Assembly (NCBI GenBank): GCA_038503075.1
Contig: JBCAML010000023.1
Location: 682,001-746,000, forward strand
Source of the DNA: Gyromitra esculenta
Taxonomy: Eukaryota > Ascomycota > Pezizomycetes > Pezizales > Discinaceae
Length of the DNA: 64,000 nt
Direction of reading: 5' to 3'
Position 1 is the first letter of the stretch; the number at the start of each line of letters is the position of its first letter. The position numbers and the translations under genes are program-made. The notes beneath the pieces are model-generated. The model was not told the DNA's origin. It was given only the letters and a program-made list of their open reading frames with translations, and made no database searches. Shown piece by piece: positions 11,564 through 22,571 of the stretch.

Positions 11564-13343
11564 TTTTAGCCGTGCTTGTTATGGCTATGCCTATACTGTT
11601 GGTTGCGTATCCCTTTGGTCTGCCTGGCTGGGCGGGGTGAACTGCATGCTTTGAGTTACTGCTTCACGGACGATAGGCAGTAGTTAATTTCCTATTCGTA
11701 TTCTTAAGCAATACATTATCCGGTACGGCGAGTCGTTTGCTGCGAGCCCTGTGGTGCCTTTAGGTGATGTGGTTGCATTGGGCATACAAGCCAGCCAAAA
11801 TATACCACCCTCAAAGCTTTTACTACCTCAGAAGTACGATATTTATCGGAACGGGAGGGTGGTTAGTACCTACATAAAGCAATAAAAACCCGATCAATTC
11901 TAATACAACTTTCAAATGTTAAACCTCCTGTTGTTACCAAACTCCCACAACCAGCCAATCCCGCAAAGCCTGTTTCTCCCCTCCTCCGACCGTCGCACTC
12001 CATCACACCCTGCAACCCCCACATCCCCCCAAAACACCCCAATCCCACTACTATCATCCTCCGCACCGCTACCACCCTCTCTCCATACCTGACCGCACCC
12101 GCCACCGCGGCACGACGCACTACGAGACCTGGAACCAGAGGAATCATCTATTCCACAGCGCAACACACATCCCACCAGCGTACTCCTCTTCCTCCCCCCT
12201 CGCAACCGTAACCTGTTACGACTGCGGCCGCAGGAACAGGGGCGCCATCGTTGCGCCACGAATGGTCGTAAAAGCATACCCGTCTGCCCTTCGCAAAACC
12301 TCTTCAAAGCAGCAGTGTAGCTTACCGAACTCGTCCGGATGCCAGAGACCAGCAGCAGCGCGTTCACTACGCCGTCGGTCTGCGTGGCGTGTCTGGTAGG
12401 CGGAGGCGATGCCTGGAGTGGGTGTGTTCAGGATACGCCACACAGAACACTTGCTGGCGTCGAGCGTGTCGCTAAGACTGCTGTCCGTGTTGAGTGAGTC
12501 GGTGGGTGAGTGTGGGATTAGTGTGGTTTCTTTAGGAGAGAATAGGCCATGGAGAATCATGCGCGCAAGATTGGCACGGCCAGCATCAGTAGGGCTGTGA
12601 TCGTACGAAGCCCTGAAAAATTTATGGAGGTAGATATCGTTGTTTGTTGGTTTCCTGGGCTCCGTATTATTTTGAAGGAGGTGGGAATTTCGCGGATAGC
12701 CCTAACCCTAGGCCAACTACGCTGAAGGTAGAGCGTCCCAGTAACACAGCACCTGAGTCGTTGCAGCTGTTGATAGTCATGTGGTAAATAAAGGTCACTT
12801 CGTGCACTTCTCTTTGAGTAGGTCCGGGGAAGGCGAGGGTGAAGATGAGAACATGTTCAAGCGAGGCCCTGTTTCGGCATCGAGTTAGTGTTGGGGCCTC
12901 ACCGAAAAACTATCAACCGGCTTGTGGTTGAAGGCAGACATGGTAGTTGTCGTTTGGTTGGTGTTTGATTGCGTTGTTTGTGGTGAAAGGGGGCGAAAAA
13001 GGAAGATGCTGACTTCGTGTACCGTGTACTTGGGTCAGTGGTACGGGGGTACGTATTTACCAAATGCCAATGGGCGCACAATGAGCACCCCCCCAAAAGT
13101 GTACATACTACACCTGCCTTCAAGTTCATCGCCTTCATCACCCTTTCCATCACGCCTAGGCCTTCCAACACTCGCCTTCATCACCCCTTCAATTACCTAC
13201 CTTCGGCAACTCTGTAATCACCCGCCTTCACTATTCTTCACCATACAACCCACAGCTGTTGCCTGGCTTAGCCGAGTGAGCAAACCTCACCCTGTGTTGA
13301 CCTTTAAGGCTTCGAGGAAGGTTGGACAACAAACCACTGAAAA
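11564..13343. other. Intergenic, low support for genes
   Basis: Several overlapping open frames occur on the minus strand at 11863-12560 in a C-rich region, but no frame stands out and no domain is recognised. Near 13040-13085 a motif (ACCAAATGCCAATGGGCGC) also occurs, inverted, at about 35712-35750. Confidence 0.35.
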
Positions 13344-14069
13344 ATGGAACCTCCCAAAGCACAAATGCGAACTAAAGGTGGATCCTTAAAGGCGCCACCC
13401 TATACAATACCAGGCATGTGGAAATCTACAAAGCCTACACAACACGCAGATATAATCACAGACCAATTTCAACCTCACACAAGCCGTATGAGTGAAAAAT
13501 GATTAGGGTGGAACCTGTTGGACCGAGAATTGGTGAGAAAAATAGAAAAATTAATGATTCTATCCACTGCAGCTAAAAAGGAGTGTGAGATTGCACATCT
13601 AAAGGGTGAAAAGGTTTATACAAATACTTCCGGGACTCATAGTATGTGTAATTTTTCTGCTACAACTAATATACCTGTCACTAACTTTTAAACAAAGAAA
13701 ACATCATAGAAGTATTTTTTGAAATTGATTTAGACCGCCTGGGACCTAAAAACAACAAGAACAAACTCAGTCGTACTGCCCTAGATCAAGTCGATAGTAT
13801 TGGGTCTGCCTATACCAAAGTCTCTTTACAGCCAGGATCATTTTCTGTTGCATTGGATTCTAAACAACGGCGCCTGTTTGTTTTCTTCAGCAAGGGATTT
13901 TAACTCGTTTATGGACCAACTATTGAAAAATGGGTAGTTGATTCTACCACCTACAATATTGAAGAGTACACAGACATTCATCCACCAGATATACCAAAAG
14001 ATCAAAGGCATAAAGATTATGAGGAATGGCTTTCAAATCCGCATCTTTGTTGGGCCCCATGCTCCCGTG
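13344..14069 (+). pseudogene. Split gene, 5' half; possible 2OG-oxygenase-like
   Basis: An ATG at 13344 opens a frame (MEPPKAQMRTK...) broken by TGA and later frameshifts. The last part reads 'DIHPPDIPKDQRHKDYEEWLSNPHLCWAPCSR' into the copia insertion. Joining at the CCGTG duplication continues directly into the segment at 20450. The gene was therefore interrupted by the copia element. No domain is recognised in this half. Several stops fit TGG-to-TGA or CAG-to-TAG change. Confidence 0.5.
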
Positions 14070-14305
14070 TTTTGAATAACGTATAAGAAAGTGCTAAGAA
14101 TAAATGACTGTATTTCAATACTGATTTTACCATCAGATCCCCCGACTAAATACTCCTTATTCCTCAAACAATAATCTCATTACCACCAAAAAATATGCCT
14201 GTCTGGCTAATACAAAGTAAATCCTCCGTTGGCTAAACATCCATCCGTGTTACTCTGTATATTCAGCCATAATAGTATTGTAAGTGAGAGCACCTTATTC
14301 CAACA
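14070..14305 (-). repeat. Copia 3' LTR
   Basis: This is the left LTR, the 3' LTR in element orientation. It matches the right LTR over its length with roughly 10% differences, mostly transitions, so the insertion is not recent. Confidence 0.9.
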
Positions 14306-14964
14306 CCCTCTCTTGCTCAAGGCATCCTAATAACAATAAAAAACCCTGATGTTTAATCCTTTCTAAACCCTTTGTAAAAAGATCCCCCAGGTTTTCTGCC
14401 GTTGGTACATATACTAATTCAAACACATTATTCTCAAATTGTTCCCTAACATAATGGAAATGAACGTCTATATGTTTAGATCGTTTGTGAAAAACAGGAT
14501 TCTTAACTAGCGAAAGAGCTCTAGTATTATCTCCTTTTAATACATACTGCCGTTCCTCCCATAGTTTCAATTCTTCCATCCCCTCTTCAGCCATACTAGC
14601 TGTCTTGATGCTTCGGAGAGTGCCATATGCTCAGCTTCCGTTGACAAAATGGCGACAGACTTTTGTTTCTCGGATCTCCAGGTGATAAGGCAGTTGTTTA
14701 ACAAAAAACAGTTTCCAGATGTTGACCTCCTGGACCCGACGTCGGCGGCGTGTGAAGCTTCAGCATACCCCTCCAGATAGAGTGACTTTCTTGGGTGTTT
14801 GGTGTATATTAGTCCTAGCTTTGTAGTCCCCCGTAGGTACCTTAGAACTCTTTTGATCACTGTCCAGTGGTCTGGCCCGAGGTTGGTCGAGTAGGAGGAT
14901 AAGAAAGTTACTGCAAAAGTCAGGTCAGCTCTTATGCCAATAGCTGCATACATTAGTAACCCTA
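14306..14964 (-). pseudogene. Copia RNase H region
   Basis: Two minus-strand frames (14594-14295 and 14959-14567) carry the C-terminal part of copia Pol. One contains 'LTFAVTFLSSYSTNLGPDHW', 'SRRSTSGNCFLL' and 'STEAEHMALSEASRQLVW'; the other contains 'RSKHIDVHFHYVREQ' and 'NLGDLFTKGL'. These are characteristic copia RNase H motifs. A frameshift separates them near 14590. The upstream end is cut by a family-B repeat. Confidence 0.9.
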
Positions 14965-15373
14965 TCTCAAGGAGTGGGTTTCTTGTCAAGCTCTCGAGTA
15001 TCCCTCGAGATGAGCAGTGCTACTTGAGTGGGAAACCAACAGCGAGAGTGTATACGGAGATTCTACAGGCTCTACGAGAGGGTCAAGTTACGAATACTTG
15101 AGGGCAGCGACAGCAATGGGTTACGAGGTGTAACCGAGGATTGTATTTGTGAAATACACGAGTAAACAATAGAAGACGTTGCTTAAGGAAAGAAGAAGAA
15201 AAGGCGCAACAAGAGGGGGATTCCCTTCGCTTATATACCACATTCCAATCCTTCCAATGACAAAGGCTTGACTCATGATAACAGAAATCCAAAGAAACAA
15301 AAGGAACACTGGTACGACATAACAACCACTAACCCCTACATTTAACCAACCAACGAAACATCCATCCATGAAA
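14965..15373 (-). mobile_element. Family-B solo LTR, TSD CCCTA
   Basis: A 409-bp complete copy (TCTCAAGG...CCATGAAA on plus) with a perfect duplication, CCCTA, at 14960-14964 and 15374-15378. It interrupts copia RT between YQEV and GLLMYAAIG. The hairpin GGTTAC/GTAACC with loop GAGGT is perfect. Confidence 0.95.
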
Positions 15374-15382
15374 CCCTATGAC

Positions 15383-15791
15383 TTTCATGGATGGTTGTTT
15401 TGTTGGTTAGTTAGGTACGTGGGTACATGGTTGTTGTGTTCTGTTATTGTTCTTTGTGTTTCTTTGGGTTTCCGTGGTAGTGAGTCATGTCTTTGTCATC
15501 GAAAGAGCTGGAACTTTAGTATATAAGCGAAGGGATTTCCCCTCTTGTTGTACTTTTCCTTCTTCTTTCTATAAGCAACGTCTTCTATTGTTCACACTTG
15601 TATTTTACAATACATCCCTCGGTTACACCTCGTAATCCTTCGCTGTGGCCGTCTTCAAGTTATCAAAACTTGATCCATTCATAGAGCCTGTAGAATCTTC
15701 GTGCATACTCTCGTTGTTGGTTTCTCGCTCAAGTAGCACTGCTCATCTCGAGGGATACTCAAGAGCTTGACGCAAAACCCGCTCCTTGAGA
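15383..15791 (+). mobile_element. Family-B solo LTR, TSD ATGAC/ACGAC
   Basis: A 409-bp copy in the opposite orientation, only 9 bp from the previous one and inserted at its flank. The 5-bp duplication has one mismatch (15378-15382, 15792-15796). A TATATAAG box sits in the first third. The hairpin CAAGTT/AACTTG with loop ATCAA is intact. Confidence 0.92.
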
Positions 15792-16189
15792 ACGACTTCC
15801 TGGTATTTTGTAACTTCGGCAGCAGTGGCAGTTCCTTCCGGTGCTGGTAAAAGGCCGTTATTTTCCAAGGGTGTTTTCCCTGGTCGGCAATCTGTCATAT
15901 CAAAGTGTTCCAAGACTTGTTCAAGGTAGGCTGTCTGATCGAGTTTTATGAATGCTGGAATATTCGTGATCCTTGCCCCAACAATCCAATTAATGGGCCC
16001 ATTGACTGTCATTTGGAAGACTGTCGCTAAATGATTAGCTACTTGCTGATATTCTTTGGGATCAATCGAAAAAGTTGCAAGGTCGCCAACAAAGGCTGCC
16101 AGGATGAGTGTATTCTCCTGATTGATGAACACACTGGGGTCGAAAGTACTTTTCCGAAGGCCGAGATTCTGGAGTTCACAAAACAACAC
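15792..16189 (-). pseudogene. Copia RT, C-terminal half with altered YVDD
   Basis: The frame reads 'LRKSTFDPSVFINQENTLILAAFVGDLATFS'. The catalytic YVDD box of copia RT is FVGD here, so one metal-binding Asp is lost. Downstream 'LEQVLEHFDMTDCRPGKTPL' is typical. The frame is shifted from the N-terminal RT half near 16195. Confidence 0.9.
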
Positions 16190-16195
16190 ACTATG

Positions 16196-16670
16196 TCATT
16201 CTTGAGGAGATTGTTTGAGGCCATATAGAGTTTTCTGTGGTTTTAGTACGCAATTGCTGCCTTCTTCGTACCCTTCTGGTTGTTCCAAGTAAACTTCTTC
16301 CTGAAGTTCACTGTTGAGAAAGGCGTTCTTGACATCGCTTTGTCTGCTGACCCAGGTATTTCGGTGGCTCGCCATTATCGCCAATAGGATTCGTATCGAC
16401 TTGTAACGAAAAACTGGCGAGAAGGTTTCGTTGTAATCTACCCCATGGATCTGGGAGAAGCCTCTGGTTATGAATTGTGCCTTATATCGAATAATTTCTC
16501 CATATGGTCCTAGCTTTGGGTGATAAACCCACCTGCTTTTTACCACTTTCTTTCCTTCTGGTCTCTCCACAACTGTCCACACCTGGTTTTCTAGATGTGC
16601 TTGAAATTCCTCATCCATGGCCTCTATCCATTTTGCTTCATCAGGTCAAGAAGTTGCTTCCTTAAAATTT
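16196..16670 (-). pseudogene. Copia RT, N-terminal half
   Basis: The frame contains 'QVWTVVERPEGKKVVKSRWVY', 'YKAQFITRGFSQIHGVDYNETFSPV', 'QSDVKNAFLNSELQEEVYLEQPEG' and 'LYGLK', which are the conserved copia RT motifs up to the palm. The first catalytic Asp (SDVKNAFLN) is present. Confidence 0.92.
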
Positions 16671-16711
16671 TGAGGTCCTCCAGTGATGAGAAGTGCTTCT
16701 TCATCAAAGCG

Positions 16712-17080
16712 TTAGGGGGGTTTCAAAATGCGATCTGATCTTCTTACTGCCTCCTGAAAGCTCATCGTTGTCCTCTCTTTTTCCCTTCTGTCTTTTGGGG
16801 GTTCCCAAGTGGTTTTTTTGAAAAGGTTTTTGAGGGGGGGAAGGACTGACGAGGCTGGTGGTTTAGTATTCCTTGGAGGAGTTTCCGGTAATAATGGTTC
16901 TTTCTCGGCCCTAACTTCTTCCTTCTTGCCTTTCTTCTCTTCTTCCTCCTTGTTTTCAGAGTTGTCAGAGGTTGAGTTGGAATCGTAGTTGGAGTCCGAA
17001 TCATCTTCTCTTATACCCCTCCTGGCTTCTGGCTCTGACTCGGTAAAACGAACATCTCTGCTTCTTATGAACTTCTTCAA
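16712..17080 (-). pseudogene. Copia integrase-RT linker
   Basis: A low-complexity, highly charged stretch ends SFQEAVRRSDRILKPP. It sits between integrase and RT, as the variable linker does in copia Pol, and has acidic and lysine-rich runs. Confidence 0.8.
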
Positions 17081-17218
17081 ACTGGGAATATATACCCTTT
17101 ACTCTCCTGCTGTTTGTCCATACCCACAGATCTTTCCTTCTACCACTCTCGGTTCTAGCTTGGTTCTAGGTTTCCTAGCTTCTTCGGATATATGAGTATA
17201 GTCTTTCTTGCCATAGCG

Positions 17219-17785
17219 TCAAAGATGAGATATTGATGGTTTAAAACCGTTATAGGCTTCAAACGGTATCTTGTCAATGCTCCGGTGTGGTACTCGATTT
17301 TTCACATGTGTGAGCATGCTTATCCCTTCTGCCCATAGACTTCGTTGAAGGCCCGACGTTATCTCTACCGTTCTTACCATATCCTGGATGGTCCTGTTAA
17401 ACCTTTCCGCTACGCCATTAGACTCCTGGGAGTAAGGGACTGATGTTTCATGTGTGATCCCTTTCTTCTTTAACTCCTCCATTAGCCCTTGATTCACGTA
17501 TTCCCCACTGTTATCTGACCGAAAGCGCTTAATCTTTCTTTCTGTCCTCCTCTCCATATAGGCGATATAGGTCCTAATAGCCTCCTTTCCGTCACTCTTA
17601 TTCTTCAGTAGGTAAATGGATGCGAACCGGCTGAAGTCGTCGATGAAGGACATAAAATAATGATACCCTCCTGGTGCTTCAACTGAGAAGCGTCCACTGA
17701 GGTCGGAATGAATGAGTTCGAGCTTTTCTGTTGGTGGTGAGGTTGATGGGAGTCGAGGGAGTTTGGTTGATTTTCCCATGAGGCA
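17219..17785 (-). pseudogene. Copia integrase core
   Basis: The frame shows the DDE catalytic core: 'LELIHSDLSGRF', 'YFMSFIDDFSRF', 'IKRFRSDNSGEYVN' and 'ESNGVAERFNRTIQDM'. It begins with LMGKSTKLPRL, the end of the zinc-binding HHCC region, which is separated from its other half by two nested family-A repeats. Confidence 0.93.
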
Positions 17786-17790
17786 ATGGG

Positions 17791-18613
17791 TCTCACGGTA
17801 TGACCTTGTTTAAGCCCTTCAGTATCCCTGAAGGCGAGCAGAGCTACTTAAACGAAAAGGTCAAGCGACAAGGTATACGATGTTTCTACAGGTCCTACGG
17901 GGGTCTAACTCAAGGCGAGTTAAGTGTAATCTCACGGTTGAGTCCCTTGTTAAGCCCTTCAGTATCCCTGAAGGTGAGCAGTGCTACTCAAGCGAGGTAA
18001 ACAACACGTTCAAAGTACGCGACGTTTCTACAAGTTCTACGAGGGGTCTATCTCGAGACGAGATAAGTGTGGCGAGGTAGACAGCGACAGCGAGGGTTCT
18101 AAGGCAGAACCGAAGTAGGATTTTAATGATTACAGCAGAAGGTAAACGAGAACGTTGCTTAAGGAAAGAAGAAGAAAAGAATAAGAACGACCAAAATCCA
18201 TCGCTTAAATACCCCGCTTCCTTAACAAAACTTATAACCGAAAATAACCGAACAACAAAGGGATTGTACAATCATCCAAACAACGATACAACCAGCAACT
18301 GAACCACGATTCATTACCTTAAATCAATCCATGAAATGTAAAGGGTTTCACAGCGACAGCGACCGCAAGGATTCTGAGATAGAATCGAGATAGTATTAAA
18401 ACAATACAACAGAAGTAAAGTAAGAATGTTGTTTAAGGAAAGAAAAGAAGAAGATACAAGCGAACAATTTACATCCTTTAAATATCCAGCTTTTCAATCA
18501 TCATAACTCATATCCGACAACAACTGAACTACAAAGACATTATACTCCTAACCAAGATCCCGTCACAACCCATGCAATACCCTAAATCCATTTACTCCGT
18601 CTTATCCATGAAA
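17791..18613 (-). mobile_element. Family-A solo LTR (outer), TSD ATGGG/GTGGG
   Basis: Segments 17791-17929 and 18342-18613 form one repeat of about 411 bp, split by another copy. Target duplication is ATGGG (17786-17790) and GTGGG (18614-18618), one mismatch. It interrupts the copia zinc-binding motif between CTH and CLMGK. It carries the variant hairpin TAACTC/GAGTTA with loop AAGGC. Confidence 0.92.
17930..18336 (-). mobile_element. Family-A solo LTR (inner), TSD TGTAA
   Basis: A 407-bp copy nested inside the previous repeat, with a perfect duplication, TGTAA, at 17925-17929 and 18337-18341. It has the standard hairpin set. Confidence 0.95.
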
Positions 18614-19234
18614 GTGGGTGCAGGGATTAAAGGTGCTGGGCAGTTGATCTCCGTCCTTAACTAGTTTCTTGAGTCTGCTTAAAGCTGATGAGGGAAGGTG
18701 TCTGAGCCTTTCATGCTGATCAATAGATGTAGTCATTGCTGATATCCCTTCCTTCAGATCTAAGATGTAGCGGTTTCTGTTCCTGTTTGGAGTAGCTACG
18801 GCTTGGACTTGATCTCCTTTTAGAATAGATAACTTTTCACCTTTCCCTTTCAGGGTTAGCCCTTTTTCTGCAAGTTTGCGCCATGAAATGAGGTTGGTCT
18901 TTTCCAGTTTTGGGACGTGGAGGACTTTATTGAGTTTAATGGGTCTTAGGCTTCCTTGGATGTTCACAGTAGTGGAGCCTGTGATCTTGAGTTTGTCACC
19001 AGGGACTGTGACAGTTCCTGCTGCTATTTGTTTGTCAGAGAAGTCTGATCCTGACATATGGTCAATTGCTCCTGTGTCAAGGATCCATTCTTCTTGTTGT
19101 CCAGTATTTGTTGCAAGGCCAGTATCGTCCATCCAGGTGAAGTCTAGATCCTCTTCGATCCACCCACCGAGGTCTACTTCTTCTATAGGATTGTTGAATT
19201 GGGGGTATTCGACGTCAATGAAACAAAAATCCAT
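18614..19234 (-). pseudogene. Copia protease and GAG-pre-integrase
   Basis: The frame contains 'EEWILDTGAIDHMSGS', the aspartic protease DTG with following Ser/Gly pattern, then 'NLISWRKLAEKGLTLKG' and 'HERLRHLPSSALSRLKKLV', typical of the GAG-pre-integrase segment. The DTG is intact. Confidence 0.92.
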
Positions 19235-19393
19235 GTAGGATGCCGTCCATCCTTCTGCAGTAATCTCCGCTATGTTAGTTTCAGTCTTTTCTTCCCTTCT
19301 CTTAGCTTTTCATTTCCGGCAGTCTTTCTGAAGATGGCCTATATAGGTGTCCCTGTTTTGTTTGCAGAAGGAACATTCTTTCGAGGTATCTTG

Positions 19394-20086
19394 CTAGAAT
19401 CCTCTTTTGGTTCTATTAGCATTGAAAGACTTAGTTGCCGGAGTGGATAATTCCTTGCGAGTAGCGATGTCCATGAGTTTGTCGTAGACGTCTTGGTACG
19501 TGACTTTTTCTTTCATTTGTAGATTGTCCACTATGTTATCAAGAGACTCATGACGAAGTGTCATTAGCAGAAAAGATCCCTTTGCTTCGACCTTGTTGGA
19601 TAGTTTATTCATTATTTGGCTGAAAGTTTCTGTGGAGTCGTTCTTGTATTGCTCCGTCCTGTCATTAAGTTCCTTCCAGGCTGTTGTGAAAGTCGAGACA
19701 TGGTCTTTGAGGGTTACATCAAGGGTGTATTGGAGGTTAAAGACACTTGCTGCTAGCTGATGGAGGGTACTTGTGGTTCTTCTGTCGAACATGTCTTCAA
19801 GACTTTTCCATATGGCGGAGGCATCGGAGGATGGAACCATGGATCCAAAAACTTCTCCGTCAATATTCTGGACTAAGAAGGCTTTGGCCCAAATATTCTT
19901 TTTCTTCCATGCTATTACTCCTTCATCATCAGTGCTGGCTGGTAAGGTGAGCGTTCCAAGCATGAGGGCATAGGCGTCATAGTATTCAAGCATGATGAAT
20001 GCTGCAGCTCGCCATCGTGGGTAGTCGGCTTGGCTGGCAAGGATAACTTTCAATGTGGGAATTTGTTCGTGTGTAGAGAACGACAT
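19394..20086 (-). pseudogene. Copia gag
   Basis: A 230-aa frame starts MSFSTHEQIPTLKVIL and includes 'YPRWRAAAFIMLEYYDAYALMLG', 'SAIWKSLEDMF' and 'DHVSTFTTAWKELNDR'. This is the fold region of copia gag (UBN2-like). The CCHC knuckle expected after it falls in the shifted region 19234-19394. The ATG lies about 120 bp from the primer-binding site. Confidence 0.9.
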
Positions 20087-20192
20087 TTTGATTGAAAAGA
20101 AGAGTTCTTTTAATTGCGGGGTATCTTGTTGTTGCGCAGGTTTTTCTTCAGAAGTAACAAAGTTTTTGCGGTAAGATTCTTAAATGGAATCT

Positions 20193-20207
20193 CCCGGGCT
20201 CATAACC
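20193..20207 (-). promoter_or_regulatory. Copia primer-binding site (half-tRNA type)
   Basis: Directly inside the 5' LTR the plus strand reads CCCGGGCTCATAACC. The stretch GGGCTCATAACC equals the anticodon arm of eukaryotic initiator tRNA-Met rather than a tRNA 3' end. This fits priming by a tRNA half cut in the anticodon loop, as known for Drosophila copia. The assignment is by sequence recall. Confidence 0.7.
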
Positions 20208-20444
20208 TCTTAAATAAAGTATAAGATAGTGGTACGAATAAATGACTGTATTTTAATACTGATTTTACCATCAGATCCCCCGGACTAAATACTCTTTATT
20301 CCTCATACAATAATCTCGTTACCACAAGAAAATATGCCCGTCAGGCTAATACAAAGTAAATCCTCCGTCAGCTAAACATCCATTTGTGTTACTCTGTATG
20401 TTCAGCCATAATAGTATTGTAGGTGAGAGCACCTTATTCCAACA
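20208..20444 (-). repeat. Copia 5' LTR
   Basis: This is the right LTR, the 5' LTR in element orientation. The minus-strand start is TGTTGGAATAAGG, and it is followed by CCGTG of the target duplication. Confidence 0.9.
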
Positions 20445-20449
20445 CCGTG

Positions 20450-20946
20450 CTGGTGTTTATCACTAGGGTTCATGGATGGAATGTGGGCACCAGGAAAAAG
20501 GATCTTGCATTACGAAAGACACCAGTGGAGTACCTTCACACGTCAAACCTATATTGATAAAATTGTTCAAAGCATTTGGCAATATCAGTAGGGCAGAAAG
20601 GATTCTTTTAAGTGCAGTTGATATGGCAACAAGAGACTTATGCCAACAAATTATAATGGACTACCCAGAGGAAAAAAAGATATTCTGGATCACGGAGGAT
20701 AAGGAATGCTTTGCTTTAAGGGCTTGTTTGGTCAATGTGTTCACAGAACCTCACTATCATGGCGGCGATTTAAAGGATGGATGGGCATTGATGGTTCCAA
20801 TGAGAGAGTACAAAGCTGGTGATTTATGTATTACTGAACTTGAACGTAGGTTTGAGTACCAACCAAGGAGTGTTGGCGTAATAAGGGGATGCAAGTTGGA
20901 GCATTGTACTTCGAGGTTGAGCGGGACAAGGTACTCTTTGGTTTAA
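20450..20946 (+). pseudogene. Split gene, 3' half; 2OG-oxygenase-like C-terminus
   Basis: This frame continues the gene cut at 14069. After one TAG it stays open as 'MECGHQEKGSC...' for 156 codons to 20946. The end resembles a double-stranded beta-helix 2-oxoglutarate/Fe(II) dioxygenase of the TET/JBP-like kind linked to fungal transposons: 'VNVFTEPHYHGG', 'GDLCITELERRFEYQPRSVGVIRG', 'LEHCTSRLSGTRYSLV', with the distal His and Arg visible. The expected HxD is HYH here, so iron binding is doubtful. Family call is from pattern memory only. Confidence 0.42.
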
Positions 20947-21339
20947 ATAATTCATGAAAGTTTGAAAAAAGAATATGTAGAGAATCACGAAATGTAATTA
21001 CTAGTTGAAATAAATGTAGTACAGAAACAAGAATTGGTCAACGCATGCATGTATAGATCAGCTTTCTTCACAACAACCAAGATCTTACCCTTGCTATCTC
21101 AGCCGTACATCTCTTGTATTATACATACCTCTCAGGCCATCTGCTAGTCCTTCCACATTTGTCCATAAACAACTTTGCTAACAGGTCTTTAGGGTGTACT
21201 TTGCTGTCGTTCAACTGCTTCTGCAAGTAACCCTTCTGCCCCACTTTGGGTGCCTCCTATACCGCATGTTTGACTACAGGATCCAGTACCATAGGAATCT
21301 CTCTAGCGATACTCACATACTACCTACTTGGCTGTTCTA
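20947..21339. other. Intergenic, nothing recognised
   Basis: AT-rich sequence after the split gene; no gene or repeat is recognised before the minisatellite begins. Confidence 0.4.
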
Positions 21340-21522
21340 GGCTGTCCATATTGACCCCGTTCAATTGCAGGATTGACCCCCCTCCTGAAATCACTCCAAC
21401 AGCCTCCCGAGAATGCCCATATAGACCCAGTTCAACAGCAGGATCAACCTCCCTAGCAACCTCCCTAGCAGCCCCCTAGGACGCCCATATAAACCTCGTG
21501 AGACAGCTGGATCAATCTCCTT
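21340..21522. repeat. Minisatellite, left part
   Basis: Degenerate units of about 55-60 bp contain GCCCATATARAC, TTCAACAGCAGGATC and ACCCCCCTAGCAACC. The array stops at the family-B insertion and resumes beyond it at 22779. Confidence 0.75.
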
Positions 21523-21740
21523 AACGATTTCATGGATGGTTGCTTCGTTGGTTGGATAGGTACATGGGTACATGGGTATCAGGTGTCACGGCTATTCTTT
21601 GTGTTTCCTTTGGTTTCCATTTACAATGAGTCATACGTTTGTCATCGTGAGATCAGATTATGGGAATATAAGCGAATGGTTTTCCTCTCTTGTTGTACTT
21701 TTTCTTTTTCTTTCTTTAAGCAACGTCTCCTGTAGTCTCT

Positions 21741-22571
21741 TTTCACGGATAGAATCGGGTAATGGGTTAGGATGACTGTGGGTAGTTGCGAACGATTTTC
21801 TTTGGATATAATGGCTTTGTTGTTCGGTTATGCTTCGGTTGTTGTCGGATGGTTATTTGTGTTACGGGAAAGCGGGGTATTTAAGCGGAGGATTTTGGTC
21901 GTTTTTGCTCTTTTTCTTTTCCTTCCTTAAGCAACGTTCTTACTTTACTTCTATTGTATCAGTTTAATACTCTCACGGTTCAGTCCCTCGATAAGCCCTT
22001 CAGTATCCCTGAAGGCGAGCAGTGCTACTTAAGTGAGGTACTAACACGTTCGAGGAGTGCAGTGTGTCTACAAGTTCTGCAGTGGGTATACTTCTAGTCG
22101 AAGTATCAGCGATGTTTTACAGCAACAGCGAAGGCTCTGAGGTAGAACCGAGATGGTATTAAAGTAATACAGGTAGAAGTAAAACGAGAACGTTGCTTAA
22201 GGAAAGAAGAAGAAGAAGAACAAGAACGACCGAAATCCATCGCTTAAATACCCCGCTTTCCTTAACAAAACTTATAACCGAAAGATAACCGAACAACAAA
22301 GAGATTGTATAACCATCCAAACAACGATGCAACCAGCAACCAAACCACGATTCATTACCCAAAATCAATCCATGAAAAATACTATCTTGATTCTATCTCA
22401 GAATCCTCGCGGTCACTGTCACTGTGAAAACCCCTCCACTTAACTTGCCTTGAGTTAGACCCCGTAGGACCTGTAGAAACATCGTATACCTTGTCGCTTG
22501 ACCTTTTCGTTTAAGTAGCTCTGCTCACCTTCAGGGATACTGAAGGGCTTAAACAAGGTCATACCGTGAAA
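21741..22571 (+). mobile_element. Family-A variant solo LTR, middle of nest, TSD TCTCT
   Basis: Segments 21741-21970 and 22383-22571 form one repeat of 419 bp with perfect 8-bp terminal inverted repeats, TTTCACGG and CCGTGAAA. The duplication is TCTCT (21736-21740, 22572-22576). It is a divergent subtype whose first 100 bp differ from most A copies. Confidence 0.95.
21971..22377 (-). mobile_element. Family-A solo LTR, innermost of nest, TSD AATAC
   Basis: A 407-bp complete copy with a perfect duplication, AATAC (21966-21970, 22378-22382). One hairpin here is ATACTTC/GAAGTAT with loop TAGTC, a fully different stem at the position of TATCTC/GAGATA. Confidence 0.95.

Larger units (their letters stand above)
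14070..20444 (-). mobile_element. Ty1/copia retrotransposon
   Basis: The element lies on the minus strand with LTRs at 14070-14305 and about 20208-20444 and a perfect 5-bp duplication, CCGTG (14065-14069, 20445-20449). Domain order from right to left is gag, protease (DTG), GAG-pre-integrase, integrase, RT and RNase H, which is the copia order. Four family-A/B repeats inserted later account for about 1.64 kb, leaving an original of about 4.7 kb. LTR ends are TGTTGG...CAAAA, not TG...CA. Frameshifts and an altered RT motif show it is dead. Confidence 0.95.

Noticed and set aside
11863..12560. Protein gene on the minus strand
   Set aside because: Three overlapping open frames in a C-rich region, none with a domain, splice pattern or clear composition advantage.
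14965..15791. One large inverted-repeat transposon made of the two facing B repeats
   Set aside because: Each repeat has its own 5-bp duplication and they point in opposite directions 9 bp apart, so they are two independent insertions.
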